NCBI RefSeq assembly: GCF_003628475.1
Contig: NZ_RCAA01000022.1
Location: forward strand, 68,376-101,915
DNA: 33,540 nt
DNA from: Enterobacter sp. R1(2018)
Lineage (GTDB): Bacteria; Pseudomonadota; Gammaproteobacteria; Enterobacterales; Enterobacteriaceae
Reading direction: 5' to 3'
Within the stretch, counting starts at the first letter, position 1. Every line of letters starts with the position of its first letter. Below the pieces are notes generated by a model, which had not been told where the DNA came from, searched no databases, and was given only the letters and a program-made list of their open reading frames with translations. Of the stretch, positions 24,046 to 32,483 are shown in pieces. Position numbers and translations under genes: made by a program.

Positions 24046-25489
24046 AGTCGTATTGCCGCTGGTAGCCTATCTGCTGGTGGTGTTTGGCCTCTCCGTCTAT
24101 GCCATGCGCAAGCGGAGCACGGGCAATTTTCTTAACGAATACTTCCTGGGCAGCCGTTCAATGGGCGGATTCGTGCTGGCGATGACCCTTACGGCCACCT
24201 ATATCAGCGCCAGTTCATTTATTGGCGGGCCGGGCGCCGCCTACAAATACGGGTTGGGCTGGGTGCTGCTGGCGATGATTCAGCTTCCCGCCGTCTGGCT
24301 GTCGCTGGGCATTCTGGGCAAGAAGTTCGCCATTCTCGCCCGCCGTTATAACGCGGTAACGCTCAATGATATGCTCTACGGCCGTTACCAGAGCAGGCTG
24401 CTGGTATGGCTGGCGAGCCTGAGTCTGCTGGTGGCTTTTATCGGCGCGATGACGGTACAGTTCATCGGCGGCGCACGCCTGCTCGAAACCGCGGCGGGCA
24501 TCCCTTACGAAACTGGCCTGCTGATCTTCGGTATCAGTATCGCGCTCTATACCGCATTCGGCGGCTTCCGCGCCAGCGTATTGAACGACGCTATGCAGGG
24601 GCTGGTGATGTTGCTTGGCACCATCCTGTTGCTGGTGGGCGTGGTTCACGCCGCCGGGGGACTGGGCAGCGCGGTGGATAAACTTCAGCATATCGATCCG
24701 AAACTGGTTTCCCCGCAGGGCGCTGACAATATTCTCTCCCCCGCCTTTATGACCTCCTTCTGGGTGCTGGTGTGCTTTGGCGTGATTGGCCTGCCGCATA
24801 CCGCCGTGCGCTGTATCTCCTATAAGGACAGCAAAGCGGTGCATCGGGGCATTATCCTCGGCACCATCGTGGTGGCGGTGCTGATGCTGGGTATGCACCT
24901 GGCGGGCGCGCTGGGCAGAGCCGTGCTCCCTGATTTGCACGTGCCGGATCTGGTGATCCCAACCCTGATGGTAACGGTGTTGCCCCCCGTTGCGGCCGGG
25001 ATTTTCCTCGCCGCGCCGATGGCCGCCATTATGTCGACCATTAACGCGCAGCTGCTGCAGTCTTCTGCGACGATCGTAAAAGATCTCTATCTCAACATGC
25101 GGCCAGAGCAGATCCATAACGAGAAACGCCTCAAGCGAATGTCCTCCCTGATCACGCTGATCCTGGGCGCGTTGCTGCTGCTTGCCGCCTGGCGTCCGCC
25201 GGAGATGATCATCTGGCTTAACCTGCTCGCTTTTGGTGGCCTGGAAGCCGTATTCCTCTGGCCGCTGGTGCTGGGCCTGTACTGGGAAAAAGCAAACGCA
25301 ACGGGCGCCTTAAGCGCGATGATCGTCGGCGGCGTGCTGTATGCCGTGCTGGCAAGCTTTAATATCCAGCTGTTCAGCTTCCATCCGATTGTTCCTTCAC
25401 TATTATTAAGCCTGCTGGCCTTCATTATCGGCAACCGCTTCGGCCACAGGGTGCCGGAGCCAGCGCTTGTTTCAACTACTGATAAATAA
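24035..25489 (+). CDS. panF: Sodium/pantothenate symporter
   Basis: Inner-membrane transporter of 484 residues (E. coli 483) in the sodium:solute symporter family, with about 12 to 13 membrane helices across the whole length. It imports pantothenate, the precursor of coenzyme A, with Na+. Family signatures include the sodium-site region [17 protein letters not shown] (about residues 49-65) and the stretch [24 protein letters not shown] six bases before the ATG at 24035 fixes the start inside the yhdT end; an upstream in-frame ATG at 24011 would add eight residues not found in the family. prmA follows after 11 bases. Confidence 0.96.
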   Translation: MQLEVVLPLVAYLLVVFGLSVYAMRKRSTGNFLNEYFLGSRSMGGFVLAMTLTATYISASSFIGGPGAAYKYGLGWVLLAMIQLPAVWLSLGILGKKFAILARRYNAVTLNDMLYGRYQSRLLVWLASLSLLVAFIGAMTVQFIGGARLLETAAGIPYETGLLIFGISIALYTAFGGFRASVLNDAMQGLVMLLGTILLLVGVVHAAGGLGSAVDKLQHIDPKLVSPQGADNILSPAFMTSFWVLVCFGVIGLPHTAVRCISYKDSKAVHRGIILGTIVVAVLMLGMHLAGALGRAVLPDLHVPDLVIPTLMVTVLPPVAAGIFLAAPMAAIMSTINAQLLQSSATIVKDLYLNMRPEQIHNEKRLKRMSSLITLILGALLLLAAWRPPEMIIWLNLLAFGGLEAVFLWPLVLGLYWEKANATGALSAMIVGGVLYAVLASFNIQLFSFHPIVPSLLLSLLAFIIGNRFGHRVPEPALVSTTDK

Positions 25490-25500
25490 AGAGTTTCACC

Positions 25501-26382
25501 ATGCCATGGATTCAACTGAAGATTAATACCACCGGCGCTAACGCTGAAGAGCTCGGCGATGCCCTGATTGAAAGCGGATCGGTATCCGTTACCTTTCAGG
25601 ACACGCACGATACGCCGGTATTTGAACCCCTGCCGGGTGAGACTCGTCTGTGGGGCGATACCGATGTCATCGGCCTGTTTGACGCAGAAGCCGATATGAA
25701 AGAGGTGGTCGCCATTCTGGAAGGCCACCCGCTGCTCGGCCAGGGCTTCCGCCATAAAATCGAGCAGCTCGAAGACAAAGACTGGGAGCGTGAGTGGATG
25801 GATAACTTCCATCCGATGCGTTTCGGTCAGCGTTTATGGATCTGCCCAAGCTGGCGCGACGTGCCTGACGTAAACGCCGTGAACGTGATGCTCGATCCGG
25901 GCCTGGCGTTCGGCACCGGCACGCATCCTACCACTTCACTTTGCCTCGAATGGCTCGACGGCCTGGATCTGGCAGGCAAAACCGTTATCGATTTCGGCTG
26001 CGGCTCCGGCATTCTGGCCATTGCGGCGCTGAAGCTGGGGGCGGCGAAAGCGATCGGCATCGATATCGATCCCCAGGCCATTCAGGCCAGCCGTGATAAT
26101 GCCCAGCGCAACGGCGTTTCCGAACGTCTGGAGCTTTATCTGCCGCAGGATCAGCCAGAAGCCATGAGCGCCGACGTGGTGGTCGCTAACATCCTCGCAG
26201 GCCCTTTACGTGAGCTGGCGCCTTTAATCAGCGTGCTGCCGGTTCAGGGCGGCTTACTGGGCCTTTCTGGCGTGCTGGCGAGCCAGGCGGAAGGCGTATG
26301 TGAAGCTTATGCCGATAAGTTCACCCTTGACCCGGTGGCTGAAAAAGAAGAGTGGTGTCGTATCACGGGCATCAAGCGCTAA
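25501..26382 (+). CDS. prmA: Ribosomal protein L11 methyltransferase
   Basis: Cytoplasmic SAM-dependent methyltransferase of 293 residues, exactly as in E. coli. It trimethylates the N-terminal amino group and two lysines of ribosomal protein L11. A substrate-recognition domain (about 1-55) and linker helix precede the methyltransferase core. Motifs are [14 protein letters not shown], the SAM loop [13 protein letters not shown] and the catalytic-site NILAGPL. The start 11 bases after panF suggests co-transcription with yhdT-panF. A GC-rich hairpin lies just after the stop. Confidence 0.97.
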   Translation: MPWIQLKINTTGANAEELGDALIESGSVSVTFQDTHDTPVFEPLPGETRLWGDTDVIGLFDAEADMKEVVAILEGHPLLGQGFRHKIEQLEDKDWEREWMDNFHPMRFGQRLWICPSWRDVPDVNAVNVMLDPGLAFGTGTHPTTSLCLEWLDGLDLAGKTVIDFGCGSGILAIAALKLGAAKAIGIDIDPQAIQASRDNAQRNGVSERLELYLPQDQPEAMSADVVVANILAGPLRELAPLISVLPVQGGLLGLSGVLASQAEGVCEAYADKFTLDPVAEKEEWCRITGIKR

Positions 26383-26387
26383 ATTTT

Positions 26388-26408
26388 CAGGGGGCGTTAC
26401 GCCCCCTG
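26388..26408 (+). terminator. GC-rich hairpin after prmA
   Basis: CAGGGGGCG (26388-26396) pairs with CGCCCCCTG (26400-26408) around a three-base loop, six bases after the prmA stop. The stem is very stable but is followed by TAAAAAAG rather than a T-run, so classical intrinsic termination is doubtful. Confidence 0.5.
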
Positions 26409-26704
26409 TAAAAAAGCCTTTTCCACGGTTGTTTACCAAGCGGCTACTCCTGCAACAGAACGCTCACCAGACCTCGTTTCCGGCAGGAAAATGAGACCTC
26501 GCTCGCATAAAAACACCGAAACAGAGCAAGAATCCAGCAGTTTATCTGGTAACAACCGCTTTAATATCGGTTAGTTATTGATGATTTTTAGCAAAATTTA
26601 AAAGAGCACAAATCAATCAAAATTACTTAAGTAATTGATATTAAATATAAATAAAATGAATGACCGCTACAGCTTGATGATTCATTGATCTACAACAGAG
26701 GATT
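26409..26704. other. AT-rich upstream region of the dusB-fis operon
   Basis: There is no gene here on either strand. From about 26560 to 26690 the sequence is strongly AT-rich with short A and T runs, as expected for the curved regulatory DNA upstream of the fis promoter, where E. coli has several Fis, IHF and CRP sites. I cannot place those individually with confidence, except the one listed next to the promoter. Confidence 0.5.
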
Positions 26705-26719
26705 GCTCAAAGTTTGTCC
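26705..26719. promoter_or_regulatory. Candidate Fis-binding site at the dusB-fis promoter
   Basis: GCTCAAAGTTTGTCC fits the Fis core pattern (G, then YR at positions 4-5, YR at 11-12, C at 15); only the central base is a G instead of A/T. Its centre lies near -43, next to the -35 box, like site II of the E. coli fis promoter. It is suited to autorepression. Confidence 0.5.
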
Positions 26720-26756
26720 TTTCATCTCTGGTAAAAAATGCGTAATATACGCCGCC
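26720..26756 (+). promoter_or_regulatory. dusB-fis promoter with GC-rich discriminator
   Basis: TTTCAT (26720-26725), a 17-base spacer and TAATAT (26743-26748) are followed by ACGCCGCC. This matches the known E. coli fis promoter, whose GC-rich discriminator and C start make it sensitive to ppGpp/DksA and CTP. The start is expected near 26755. Confidence 0.8.
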
Positions 26757-26787
26757 TTGCAGGTACAGTATGGTCATTTCTTAACTC

Positions 26788-27753
26788 ATGCGCATCGGAC
26801 ACCACCAGCTCAGAAATCGCCTTATCGCAGCACCTATGGCTGGCATTACCGACAGACCATTCAGAACGCTGTGTTATGAGATGGGAGCAGGTTTAACCGT
26901 TTCCGAGATGATGTCTTCTAACCCGGAAGTCTGGGCGAGCGACAAATCCCGTTTACGGATGGTGCATGTCGATGAGCCGGGTATTCGCACCGTGCAAATT
27001 GCCGGAAGCGTACCTGAAGAAATGGCAGAAGCCGCACGCATTAACGTGGCGAATGGCGCTCAGATTATTGATATCAATATGGGTTGCCCGGCAAAGAAAG
27101 TGAATCGCAAACTGGCAGGTTCAGCCCTTCTGCAGTACCCGAGTCTGGTGAAGTCTATCGTGACGACGGTGGTGAAGGCAGTGGACGTTCCTGTGACGTT
27201 GAAGATTCGCACTGGCTGGGACACGGCGCATCGTAACTGTGTAGAGATTGCCCAACTGGCTGAAGACTGTGGCATTCAGGCCCTGACAATTCATGGACGC
27301 ACCCGCGCCTGTTTATTTCAGGGAAACGCTGAGTACGACAGCATTCGGGCAGTTAAGCAGAAAGTTTCCATTCCGATTATCGCGAATGGCGACATTACTG
27401 ACCCGCTTAAAGCCAGAGCTGTGCTCGACTATACGGGGGCTGATGCCCTGATGATAGGACGTGCAGCTCAGGGAAGACCCTGGATCTTTCGGGAAATCCA
27501 GCACTATCTGGACACCGGAGAGCTGCTTCCACCCTTACCTCTGGTAGAGGTGAAGCGCTTACTTTGCGCACACGTTCGGGAACTCCATGACTTTTATGGT
27601 CAGGTAAAGGGATACCGAATTGCGCGCAAACACGTATCCTGGTATCTCCAGGAACACGCTCCGGATGACCAGTTTCGGCGCACATTCAACGCCATTGAAG
27701 ATACAAGCGAACAGCTTGAGGCGTTGGAGGCATACTTCGAAAATTTTGCGTAA
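26788..27753 (+). CDS. dusB: tRNA-dihydrouridine synthase B
   Basis: FMN enzyme of 321 residues, the exact E. coli length. It reduces uridine 17 in tRNA to dihydrouridine using NADPH. The N-terminal TIM barrel carries the FMN-site start [12 protein letters not shown] (residues 15-26), the catalytic Cys100 in [10 protein letters not shown], Lys139 in TLKIRTGW, and IHGRTR. A helical tRNA-binding domain occupies about 240-321. The ATG is preceded by TTCTTAACTC with no good Shine-Dalgarno sequence, a feature also known in E. coli, where dusB is poorly translated and helps fis translation. First gene of the dusB-fis operon; fis begins 25 bases after its stop. Confidence 0.97.
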   Translation: MRIGHHQLRNRLIAAPMAGITDRPFRTLCYEMGAGLTVSEMMSSNPEVWASDKSRLRMVHVDEPGIRTVQIAGSVPEEMAEAARINVANGAQIIDINMGCPAKKVNRKLAGSALLQYPSLVKSIVTTVVKAVDVPVTLKIRTGWDTAHRNCVEIAQLAEDCGIQALTIHGRTRACLFQGNAEYDSIRAVKQKVSIPIIANGDITDPLKARAVLDYTGADALMIGRAAQGRPWIFREIQHYLDTGELLPPLPLVEVKRLLCAHVRELHDFYGQVKGYRIARKHVSWYLQEHAPDDQFRRTFNAIEDTSEQLEALEAYFENFA

Positions 27754-27778
27754 ACAGAAATAAAGAGCTGACAGAACT

Positions 27779-28075
27779 ATGTTCGAACAACGCGTAAATT
27801 CTGACGTACTGACCGTTTCTACCGTTAACTCTCAGGATCAGGTTACCCAAAAACCCCTGCGTGACTCTGTGAAACAGGCACTGAAGAACTATTTTGCTCA
27901 ACTGAATGGTCAAGATGTAAACGATCTGTATGAGCTGGTACTGGCTGAAGTAGAGCAGCCATTGTTGGACATGGTGATGCAATACACCCGTGGCAACCAA
28001 ACCCGTGCTGCTCTGATGATGGGCATCAACCGTGGTACGCTGCGCAAAAAGCTGAAAAAATACGGCATGAACTGA
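27779..28075 (+). CDS. fis: DNA-binding protein Fis
   Basis: Nucleoid protein of 98 residues, identical in length to, and apparently nearly unchanged from, E. coli Fis. It bends DNA, activates rRNA and tRNA promoters, assists site-specific invertases and represses its own operon. The N-terminal beta-hairpin arm (about 11-26) serves invertase activation; the C-terminal helix-turn-helix (about 74-95) contains [23 protein letters not shown]. It follows dusB by 25 bases with only a weak Shine-Dalgarno sequence. A strong terminator follows. Confidence 0.98.
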
Positions 28076-28100
28076 TACTAATCAGTTAGTGTTGTTTAAG

Positions 28101-28136
28101 AAGGCGCTACTCGGCATGGGGAAGCGCCTTTTTTAT
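28101..28136 (+). terminator. Rho-independent terminator of dusB-fis
   Basis: AAGGCGCT (28101-28108) pairs with AGCGCCTT (28123-28130) around a 14-base loop, and the stem runs into T residues up to 28134. The remaining 230 bases up to yhdV show no gene. Confidence 0.9.
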
Positions 28137-28369
28137 CTTCAGGAATTGTCTCTGGCCTCCACTTTTTCTCCTCAGTTTTTCGCTGTAGTACGCTTTTCTC
28201 CACTTTGTTTACACTGCACATGAATTGCAATTATTCCCTGCTCCTTAAGCGGTTATAGCGGTGATAAAATCAGCACATTCATATCGGGGTGAACGCCGTG
28301 AAGACTCAGCGTTGTTAGATCGCCAATGAAAGTATCCCTGCCCCTGTGTTTGTATTAATGAGGTTGAAA

Positions 28370-28591
28370 ATGAAAAAGCTTATTGCCGCTGCTGTGCTTT
28401 CCACCCTGCTGGCCGGCTGTGCTACCAACTCCCCTTGCGTACCGGTCTATGATGACCAGGGCCGTCTGGTGCATACCAATACCTGTATGAAAGGCACGAC
28501 GCAGGATAACTGGGAAACAGCGGGTGCTATCGCCGGCGGCGCTGCCGCTCTTGCAGGTCTGACGCTGGGCATCGTTGCGCTGACCAAATGA
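28370..28591 (+). CDS. yhdV: Small lipoprotein YhdV
   Basis: Predicted lipoprotein of 73 residues, as in E. coli. The signal peptide ends in the lipobox LLAGC with the lipidated Cys at residue 17. The mature part contains SPCVPVYDDQGRLVHTNTC, with two further cysteines, and a C-terminal glycine/alanine-rich hydrophobic stretch (about 50-72). The function is unknown. GAGG six bases before the ATG at 28370 favours it over an ATG 12 bases upstream. A strong terminator follows, so it is a single-gene unit. E. coli K-12 has several genes, including acrEF, between fis and yhdV; here they are adjacent. Confidence 0.92.
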   Translation: MKKLIAAAVLSTLLAGCATNSPCVPVYDDQGRLVHTNTCMKGTTQDNWETAGAIAGGAAALAGLTLGIVALTK

Positions 28592-28607
28592 TTCTGCATT
28601 GACAGGA

Positions 28608-28639
28608 AAAGCGCGAGTCTCTGCTCGCGCTTTTTTTTT
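28608..28639 (+). terminator. Rho-independent terminator of yhdV
   Basis: AAAGCGCGAG (28608-28617) pairs with CTCGCGCTTT around a six-base loop, with nine T at 28631-28639. Confidence 0.95.
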
Positions 28640-28717
28640 GCTTTGCCTTATTGAGGTGCAACTTTTTAATACGGCGTAAAATTTTAGCGCCATCAGCGAT
28701 CGACGCTAATAATGAAA

Positions 28718-28733
28718 CGTGAAACTAATCACT
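28718..28733. promoter_or_regulatory. Candidate distal CRP site upstream of aapJ
   Basis: CGTGA-N6-TCACT matches the CRP half-sites in eight of ten positions. Its centre is 52 bases, about five helical turns, from a second site at 28770-28785. Confidence 0.35.
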
Positions 28734-28769
28734 CAAAATCACGTCAGTTTATTCAATTGCATTTCACAG

Positions 28770-28785
28770 CGTGATAATTCTCACA
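28770..28785. promoter_or_regulatory. Candidate proximal CRP site upstream of aapJ
   Basis: CGTGA-N6-TCACA matches the CRP half-sites in nine of ten positions. It lies about 32 bases upstream of an extended -10 element (TGC then TACTAT, 28807-28815), near the position used by CRP at activated sigma-70 promoters. Confidence 0.5.
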
Positions 28786-28806
28786 TCCCGGCGCAGTTCC
28801 TGTCCC

Positions 28807-28815
28807 TGCTACTAT
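28807..28815 (+). promoter_or_regulatory. Possible extended -10 promoter element for aapJ
   Basis: TGC followed by TACTAT has the TGn extension and four of six -10 positions. It would start near 28822, a leader of about 265 bases, and could be a CRP-dependent alternative to the sigma-54 promoter downstream. Confidence 0.3.
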
Positions 28816-28864
28816 TAACGTCTGCAATCAGTTCCTTTCTCCCGATCAAATCCTGAAACTTTTT

Positions 28865-28881
28865 TGCTCCGAAATGTGGCA
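28865..28881. promoter_or_regulatory. Candidate NtrC enhancer site 1
   Basis: TGCTC-N7-TGGCA matches the NtrC pattern TGCAC-N7-GTGCA in seven of ten positions. It is centred near -137 relative to the predicted sigma-54 start. Confidence 0.4.
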
Positions 28882-28894
28882 CAGGTTTCAATTT

Positions 28895-28911
28895 TGCACC
28901 GTCAAAGGGCG
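28895..28911. promoter_or_regulatory. Candidate NtrC enhancer site 2
   Basis: TGCAC-N7-GGGCG matches the NtrC pattern in eight of ten positions. It is centred near -107 and 30 bases from the first site, close to the spacing of the enhancer pair at E. coli glnA. Confidence 0.5.
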
Positions 28912-28983
28912 TTGTGCGCATATTTTCCTGTCTACACTCAGCTTACCGCGGCGAACGTACACGTAATACGCCAGTCGCAAACC

Positions 28984-28999
28984 TGGCACTCCCTTTGCT
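28984..28999 (+). promoter_or_regulatory. Sigma-54 promoter of aapJQMP
   Basis: TGGCAC (28984-28989), five bases, TTGCT (28995-28999) match the -24/-12 consensus fully, with GG and GC ten bases apart. Transcription should start near 29010, giving a leader of about 78 bases to aapJ. E. coli yhdWXYZ is known as an NtrC-regulated operon, which supports this. Confidence 0.85.
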
Positions 29000-29087
29000 T
29001 TAGAAAGACTGGCAGTTGCCACAGATTGAAAACGGCGCCTCAGGGGAGCCACAAATATAACGATAATTTCGCCACACAGGATGCATT

Positions 29088-30113
29088 ATGAAAAAGATGA
29101 TGATCGCCACTCTGGTTGCAGCCGGCTCGCTGTTAGCCCTTGCAAATCAGGCTCATGCTGGTACTTCGCTTGATGCCGTGAAAAAGAAAGGTTTTGTGCA
29201 ATGCGGCATCAGCGACGGCCTGCCGGGCTTCTCGTATGCCGATGCGAACGGCAAATTTACCGGTATTGATGTGGACGTTTGCCGAGGCGTCGCCGCCGCG
29301 GTATTTGGAGACGCTTCTAAAGTTAAATACACGCCGCTGACCGCCAAAGAACGCTTCACCGCCCTGCAGTCAGGCGAAGTCGACATCCTTTCCCGTAATA
29401 CCACCTGGACCTCTTCGCGCGACGCGGGCATGGGGATGATTTTTACCGGCGTTACCTACTATGACGGCATCGGTTTCCTTACGCACAATAAAGCAGACCT
29501 GAAGAGCGCCAAAGAGCTGGATGGCGCAACGGTTTGCATCCAGGCCGGTACCGATACCGAGCTGAACGTAGCGGACTACTTCAAAGCCAATAACATGAAG
29601 TACACGCCGGTCACCTTTGACCGTTCCGATGAATCAGCTAAAGCGCTGGAGTCCGGCCGTTGCGATACCCTCGCCTCTGACCAGTCCCAGCTGTACGCGC
29701 TGCGTATCAAGCTGAGCAACCCGGCTGAATGGATAGTGCTGCCGGAAGTTATTTCTAAAGAGCCGCTGGGGCCGGTCGTTCGCCGTGGTGACGAAGACTG
29801 GTTCGCTATCGTGCGCTGGACGCTGTTTGCCATGCTGAACGCCGAAGAAATGGGCGTGGACTCTAAAAACGTCGACCAGATGGCTGCTAACCCGACAACC
29901 CCGGATATGGCGCATCTGTTAGGCAAAGAGGGCGACTTCGGCAAGGATCTGAAGCTTGATAATAAATGGGCTTACAATATCGTGAAGCAGGTCGGTAACT
30001 ACGCCGAAATTTTCGAGCACAACGTCGGTTCCGAAAGCCCGCTGAAAATCAAACGCGGCCAGAACAACCTGTGGAACAAAGGCGGCATCCAGTACGCTCC
30101 GCCAGTTCGCTAA
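29088..30113 (+). CDS. aapJ: General L-amino acid ABC transporter, periplasmic binding protein AapJ (YhdW)
   Basis: Periplasmic solute-binding protein of 341 residues in family 3 (polar amino acids). The signal peptide covers about 24 residues, ending QAHA. The mature domain has the family pattern GFVQCGISDGLPGFSYADANGKFTGIDVDVC near its start and TVCIQAGTDTELN in the second lobe. It delivers amino acids, probably glutamate, aspartate, glutamine and others as in Rhizobium AapJ, to the AapQM membrane pair. AGGA lies eight bases before the ATG. In E. coli K-12 the equivalent yhdW is annotated as a pseudogene; here it is intact. A sigma-54 promoter lies upstream and a strong hairpin follows the stop. 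Substrate range is inferred from the family. Confidence 0.94.
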   Translation: MKKMMIATLVAAGSLLALANQAHAGTSLDAVKKKGFVQCGISDGLPGFSYADANGKFTGIDVDVCRGVAAAVFGDASKVKYTPLTAKERFTALQSGEVDILSRNTTWTSSRDAGMGMIFTGVTYYDGIGFLTHNKADLKSAKELDGATVCIQAGTDTELNVADYFKANNMKYTPVTFDRSDESAKALESGRCDTLASDQSQLYALRIKLSNPAEWIVLPEVISKEPLGPVVRRGDEDWFAIVRWTLFAMLNAEEMGVDSKNVDQMAANPTTPDMAHLLGKEGDFGKDLKLDNKWAYNIVKQVGNYAEIFEHNVGSESPLKIKRGQNNLWNKGGIQYAPPVR

Positions 30114-30128
30114 GCGAAACGTCAGGAA

Positions 30129-30152
30129 TGGGCACTGCATAAGCAGTGCCCA
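30129..30152 (+). other. Intercistronic stem-loop between aapJ and aapQ
   Basis: TGGGCACTGC (30129-30138) pairs perfectly with GCAGTGCCCA (30143-30152) around the loop ATAA. No T-run follows, so it is unlikely to terminate fully. Such hairpins commonly protect the upstream binding-protein message from 3' decay, giving more AapJ than membrane subunits. Confidence 0.75.
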
Positions 30153-30183
30153 GGGTTAGAGTTTCTGTTACTGAGGTTTGCTT

Positions 30184-31365
30184 ATGCTCCAACGCCGCCC
30201 AACCGTAAAAGGAGACCTCTCCTTTTCTAATCCCGCGGTTCGTGCCTGGCTGTTTCAGATTATCGCCGTTGCCATCGTTGTTGGCATCGCCGCTTACCTG
30301 ATACACAACACCGTCACTAACCTAAATAATCGTGGCATTACCTCAGGTTTTGCATTTCTCGACCGCGCCGCCGGCTTCGGCATCGTCCAGCACCTCATTG
30401 ACTATGAGCAGGGCGATACCTACGGCCGGGTGTTTGTCGTCGGATTATTGAATACCCTGCTGGTATCCGCGTTATGTATCGTGTTTGCGTCCTTTATTGG
30501 TTTCTTCCTGGGCCTTGCCCGCCTGTCAGAAAACTGGCTGTTACGCAAACTGTCGACCATCTATATTGAGACATTCCGCAATATCCCGCCGCTGCTGCAA
30601 ATCTTCTTCTGGTACTTTGCCGTACTGCGCAATTTGCCCGGCCCCCGGCAGGCGGTAAACGCGTTCGATCTGCTCTTTCTTAGCAACCGCGGTTTATATA
30701 TTCCTTCACCGCAGATGGGGGAAGGGGCGCTGGCCTTCGTCATTGCGATAGCCGTCGCGCTGGTCGTTTCCGCCGGCCTGTTTCGCTATAACAAAATGCA
30801 TCAGATGAAAACCGGACAGCTGCGCCGCACGTGGCCCGTGGCGTTAGGTTTGCTGATTTTGCTTCCGGCTATGGCGCAGTGGATTTTCGGTGCGGCTGTG
30901 CACTGGGACGTGCCCGCCCTGCGCGGCTTTAACTTCCGCGGCGGGATGGTGCTGATTCCTGAGCTTGCGGCTTTAACGCTCGCCCTGTCGGTTTATACCT
31001 CAGCTTTTATCGCAGAGATTATCCGCTCCGGTATACAGTCGGTCCCGCACGGCCAGCATGAAGCCGCTCGTTCTCTTGCGCTGCCACATACGGTGACGTT
31101 ACGCCAGGTCATTATCCCGCAGGCTTTGCGAGTCATTATTCCGCCGTTAACCAGCCAGTATCTCAACATAGTGAAAAACTCCTCTCTGGCGGCCGCTATC
31201 GGCTATCCGGATATGGTGTCGCTATTTGCGGGAACGGTGCTAAACCAGACCGGGCAGGCCATTGAAACCATCGCCATTACGATGTCGGTTTATCTGATTA
31301 TCAGCCTGACCATCTCGTTGCTGATGAATATTTATAACCGCCGCATCGCCCTGATCGAGCGCTAA
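30184..31365 (+). CDS. aapQ: Amino acid ABC transporter permease AapQ (YhdX)
   Basis: Inner-membrane permease of 393 residues, the same as E. coli YhdX. It belongs to the HisMQ-type family, with a long insertion between the first helices that is typical of AapQ. The EAA loop that docks the ATPase reads EAARSLALPHTVTLRQVIIPQALR (about residues 300-323). The ATG at 30184 is seven bases after GAGG; a TTG six bases upstream is less likely. It forms the channel with AapM. Nine bases separate its stop from aapM. Confidence 0.94.
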   Translation: MLQRRPTVKGDLSFSNPAVRAWLFQIIAVAIVVGIAAYLIHNTVTNLNNRGITSGFAFLDRAAGFGIVQHLIDYEQGDTYGRVFVVGLLNTLLVSALCIVFASFIGFFLGLARLSENWLLRKLSTIYIETFRNIPPLLQIFFWYFAVLRNLPGPRQAVNAFDLLFLSNRGLYIPSPQMGEGALAFVIAIAVALVVSAGLFRYNKMHQMKTGQLRRTWPVALGLLILLPAMAQWIFGAAVHWDVPALRGFNFRGGMVLIPELAALTLALSVYTSAFIAEIIRSGIQSVPHGQHEAARSLALPHTVTLRQVIIPQALRVIIPPLTSQYLNIVKNSSLAAAIGYPDMVSLFAGTVLNQTGQAIETIAITMSVYLIISLTISLLMNIYNRRIALIER

Positions 31366-31374
31366 GGACCCACG

Positions 31375-32475
31375 ATGACGAAAGCATTAACCTCCCATCA
31401 GGCGCCCCCCAAAGCCGTTCGTACGGGTGCGCTGCAATGGGCTCGTAAAAATCTGTTTTCCAGCTGGTCCAACGGTCTGCTGACAATATTCTGTTTATGG
31501 ATGATGTGGGAACTCATTCCGCCGTTGCTTAACTGGGCGCTTTTTCAGGCTAACTGGACGGGCGAAACGCGTGCGGACTGCACCAAAGAGGGAGCCTGCT
31601 GGGTGTTTATTCACGCCCGTTTCGGCCAGTTTATGTATGGGCTTTACCCGCATGACCAGCGCTGGCGCATCAACCTTGCGCTGATTGTTGGCCTGCTCTC
31701 AATCGTACCTATGTTCTGGAATGCTATGCCGCGGCGCGGGCGCTATATCGCAGCCTGGGCAGTCATTTATCCGCTGGTAGTCTGGTGGCTGATGTACGGC
31801 GGCTTTCTGGGGCTGGAGCGGGTGGAGACTCGCCAGTGGGGCGGGCTGACCTTAACGCTGATCATCGCCTCGGTCGGCATCGCCGGCGCTTTGCCGCTTG
31901 GGATTTTACTGGCCCTCGGGCGCCGCTCAACCATGCCGGTGGTGAGGATCCTGTCGGTGATCTTTATTGAGTTCTGGCGTGGCGTTCCGCTGATAACCGT
32001 GCTGTTCATGTCATCGGTCATGCTGCCGCTGTTCCTTTCTGAAGGAACCAGCATCGATAAGCTGATCCGCGCCCTGGTCGGGGTGATCCTCTTCCAGTCG
32101 GCTTACGTTGCCGAAGTTGTACGTGGCGGCCTGCAGGCTCTGCCTAAAGGTCAATACGAGGCGGCGGAGTCGCTGGCGTTGGGATACTGGAAAACCCAGG
32201 GGCTGGTTATCCTGCCTCAGGCGCTAAAACTGGTTATCCCGGGCCTGGTCAATACGATTATTGCGCTCTTTAAAGATACCAGCCTGGTGATCATTATCGG
32301 CCTGTTCGATCTGTTTAGCAGCGTACAGCAGGCGACGGTGGATCCCGCCTGGCTGGGAATGTCCACGGAAGGCTATGTCTTTGCTGCCCTGATTTACTGG
32401 GCTTTTTGTTTCAGCATGTCGCGCTACAGCCAGCACCTGGAAAAGCGCTTTAACACCGGGCGAGCACCGCACTGA
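31375..32475 (+). CDS. aapM: Amino acid ABC transporter permease AapM (YhdY)
   Basis: Second inner-membrane permease, 366 residues (E. coli YhdY 367). After a cytoplasmic N-terminus come several membrane helices and the HisMQ-type domain. The EAA loop reads [24 protein letters not shown] (about residues 262-285). A periplasmic loop with two cysteines (DCTKEGACW, about residues 64-72) may form a disulfide. The ATG follows AAGGACCCACG. It pairs with AapQ as a heterodimer and is followed after eight bases by the ATPase gene. Confidence 0.94.
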   Translation: MTKALTSHQAPPKAVRTGALQWARKNLFSSWSNGLLTIFCLWMMWELIPPLLNWALFQANWTGETRADCTKEGACWVFIHARFGQFMYGLYPHDQRWRINLALIVGLLSIVPMFWNAMPRRGRYIAAWAVIYPLVVWWLMYGGFLGLERVETRQWGGLTLTLIIASVGIAGALPLGILLALGRRSTMPVVRILSVIFIEFWRGVPLITVLFMSSVMLPLFLSEGTSIDKLIRALVGVILFQSAYVAEVVRGGLQALPKGQYEAAESLALGYWKTQGLVILPQALKLVIPGLVNTIIALFKDTSLVIIIGLFDLFSSVQQATVDPAWLGMSTEGYVFAALIYWAFCFSMSRYSQHLEKRFNTGRAPH

Positions 32476-32483
32476 GGATAAAA

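Noticed and set aside
24215-25117. Open frame of 300 codons on minus, antisense to panF
   Set aside because: The product is rich in His, Gln and Arg with no recognisable domain, as expected when membrane-protein codons are read in reverse. panF is clear on plus.
28876-28898. A second TGGCAC...TTGC pair that resembles a sigma-54 promoter
   Set aside because: The GG of TGGCAC is 16 bases from the GC, not 10; the alternative GG with correct spacing has a poor -24 box. The element at 28984-28999 is far better.
28864-29091. 75-codon open frame upstream of aapJ
   Set aside because: It runs through the NtrC-like sites and the sigma-54 promoter, has no good ribosome binding site and no recognisable domain.
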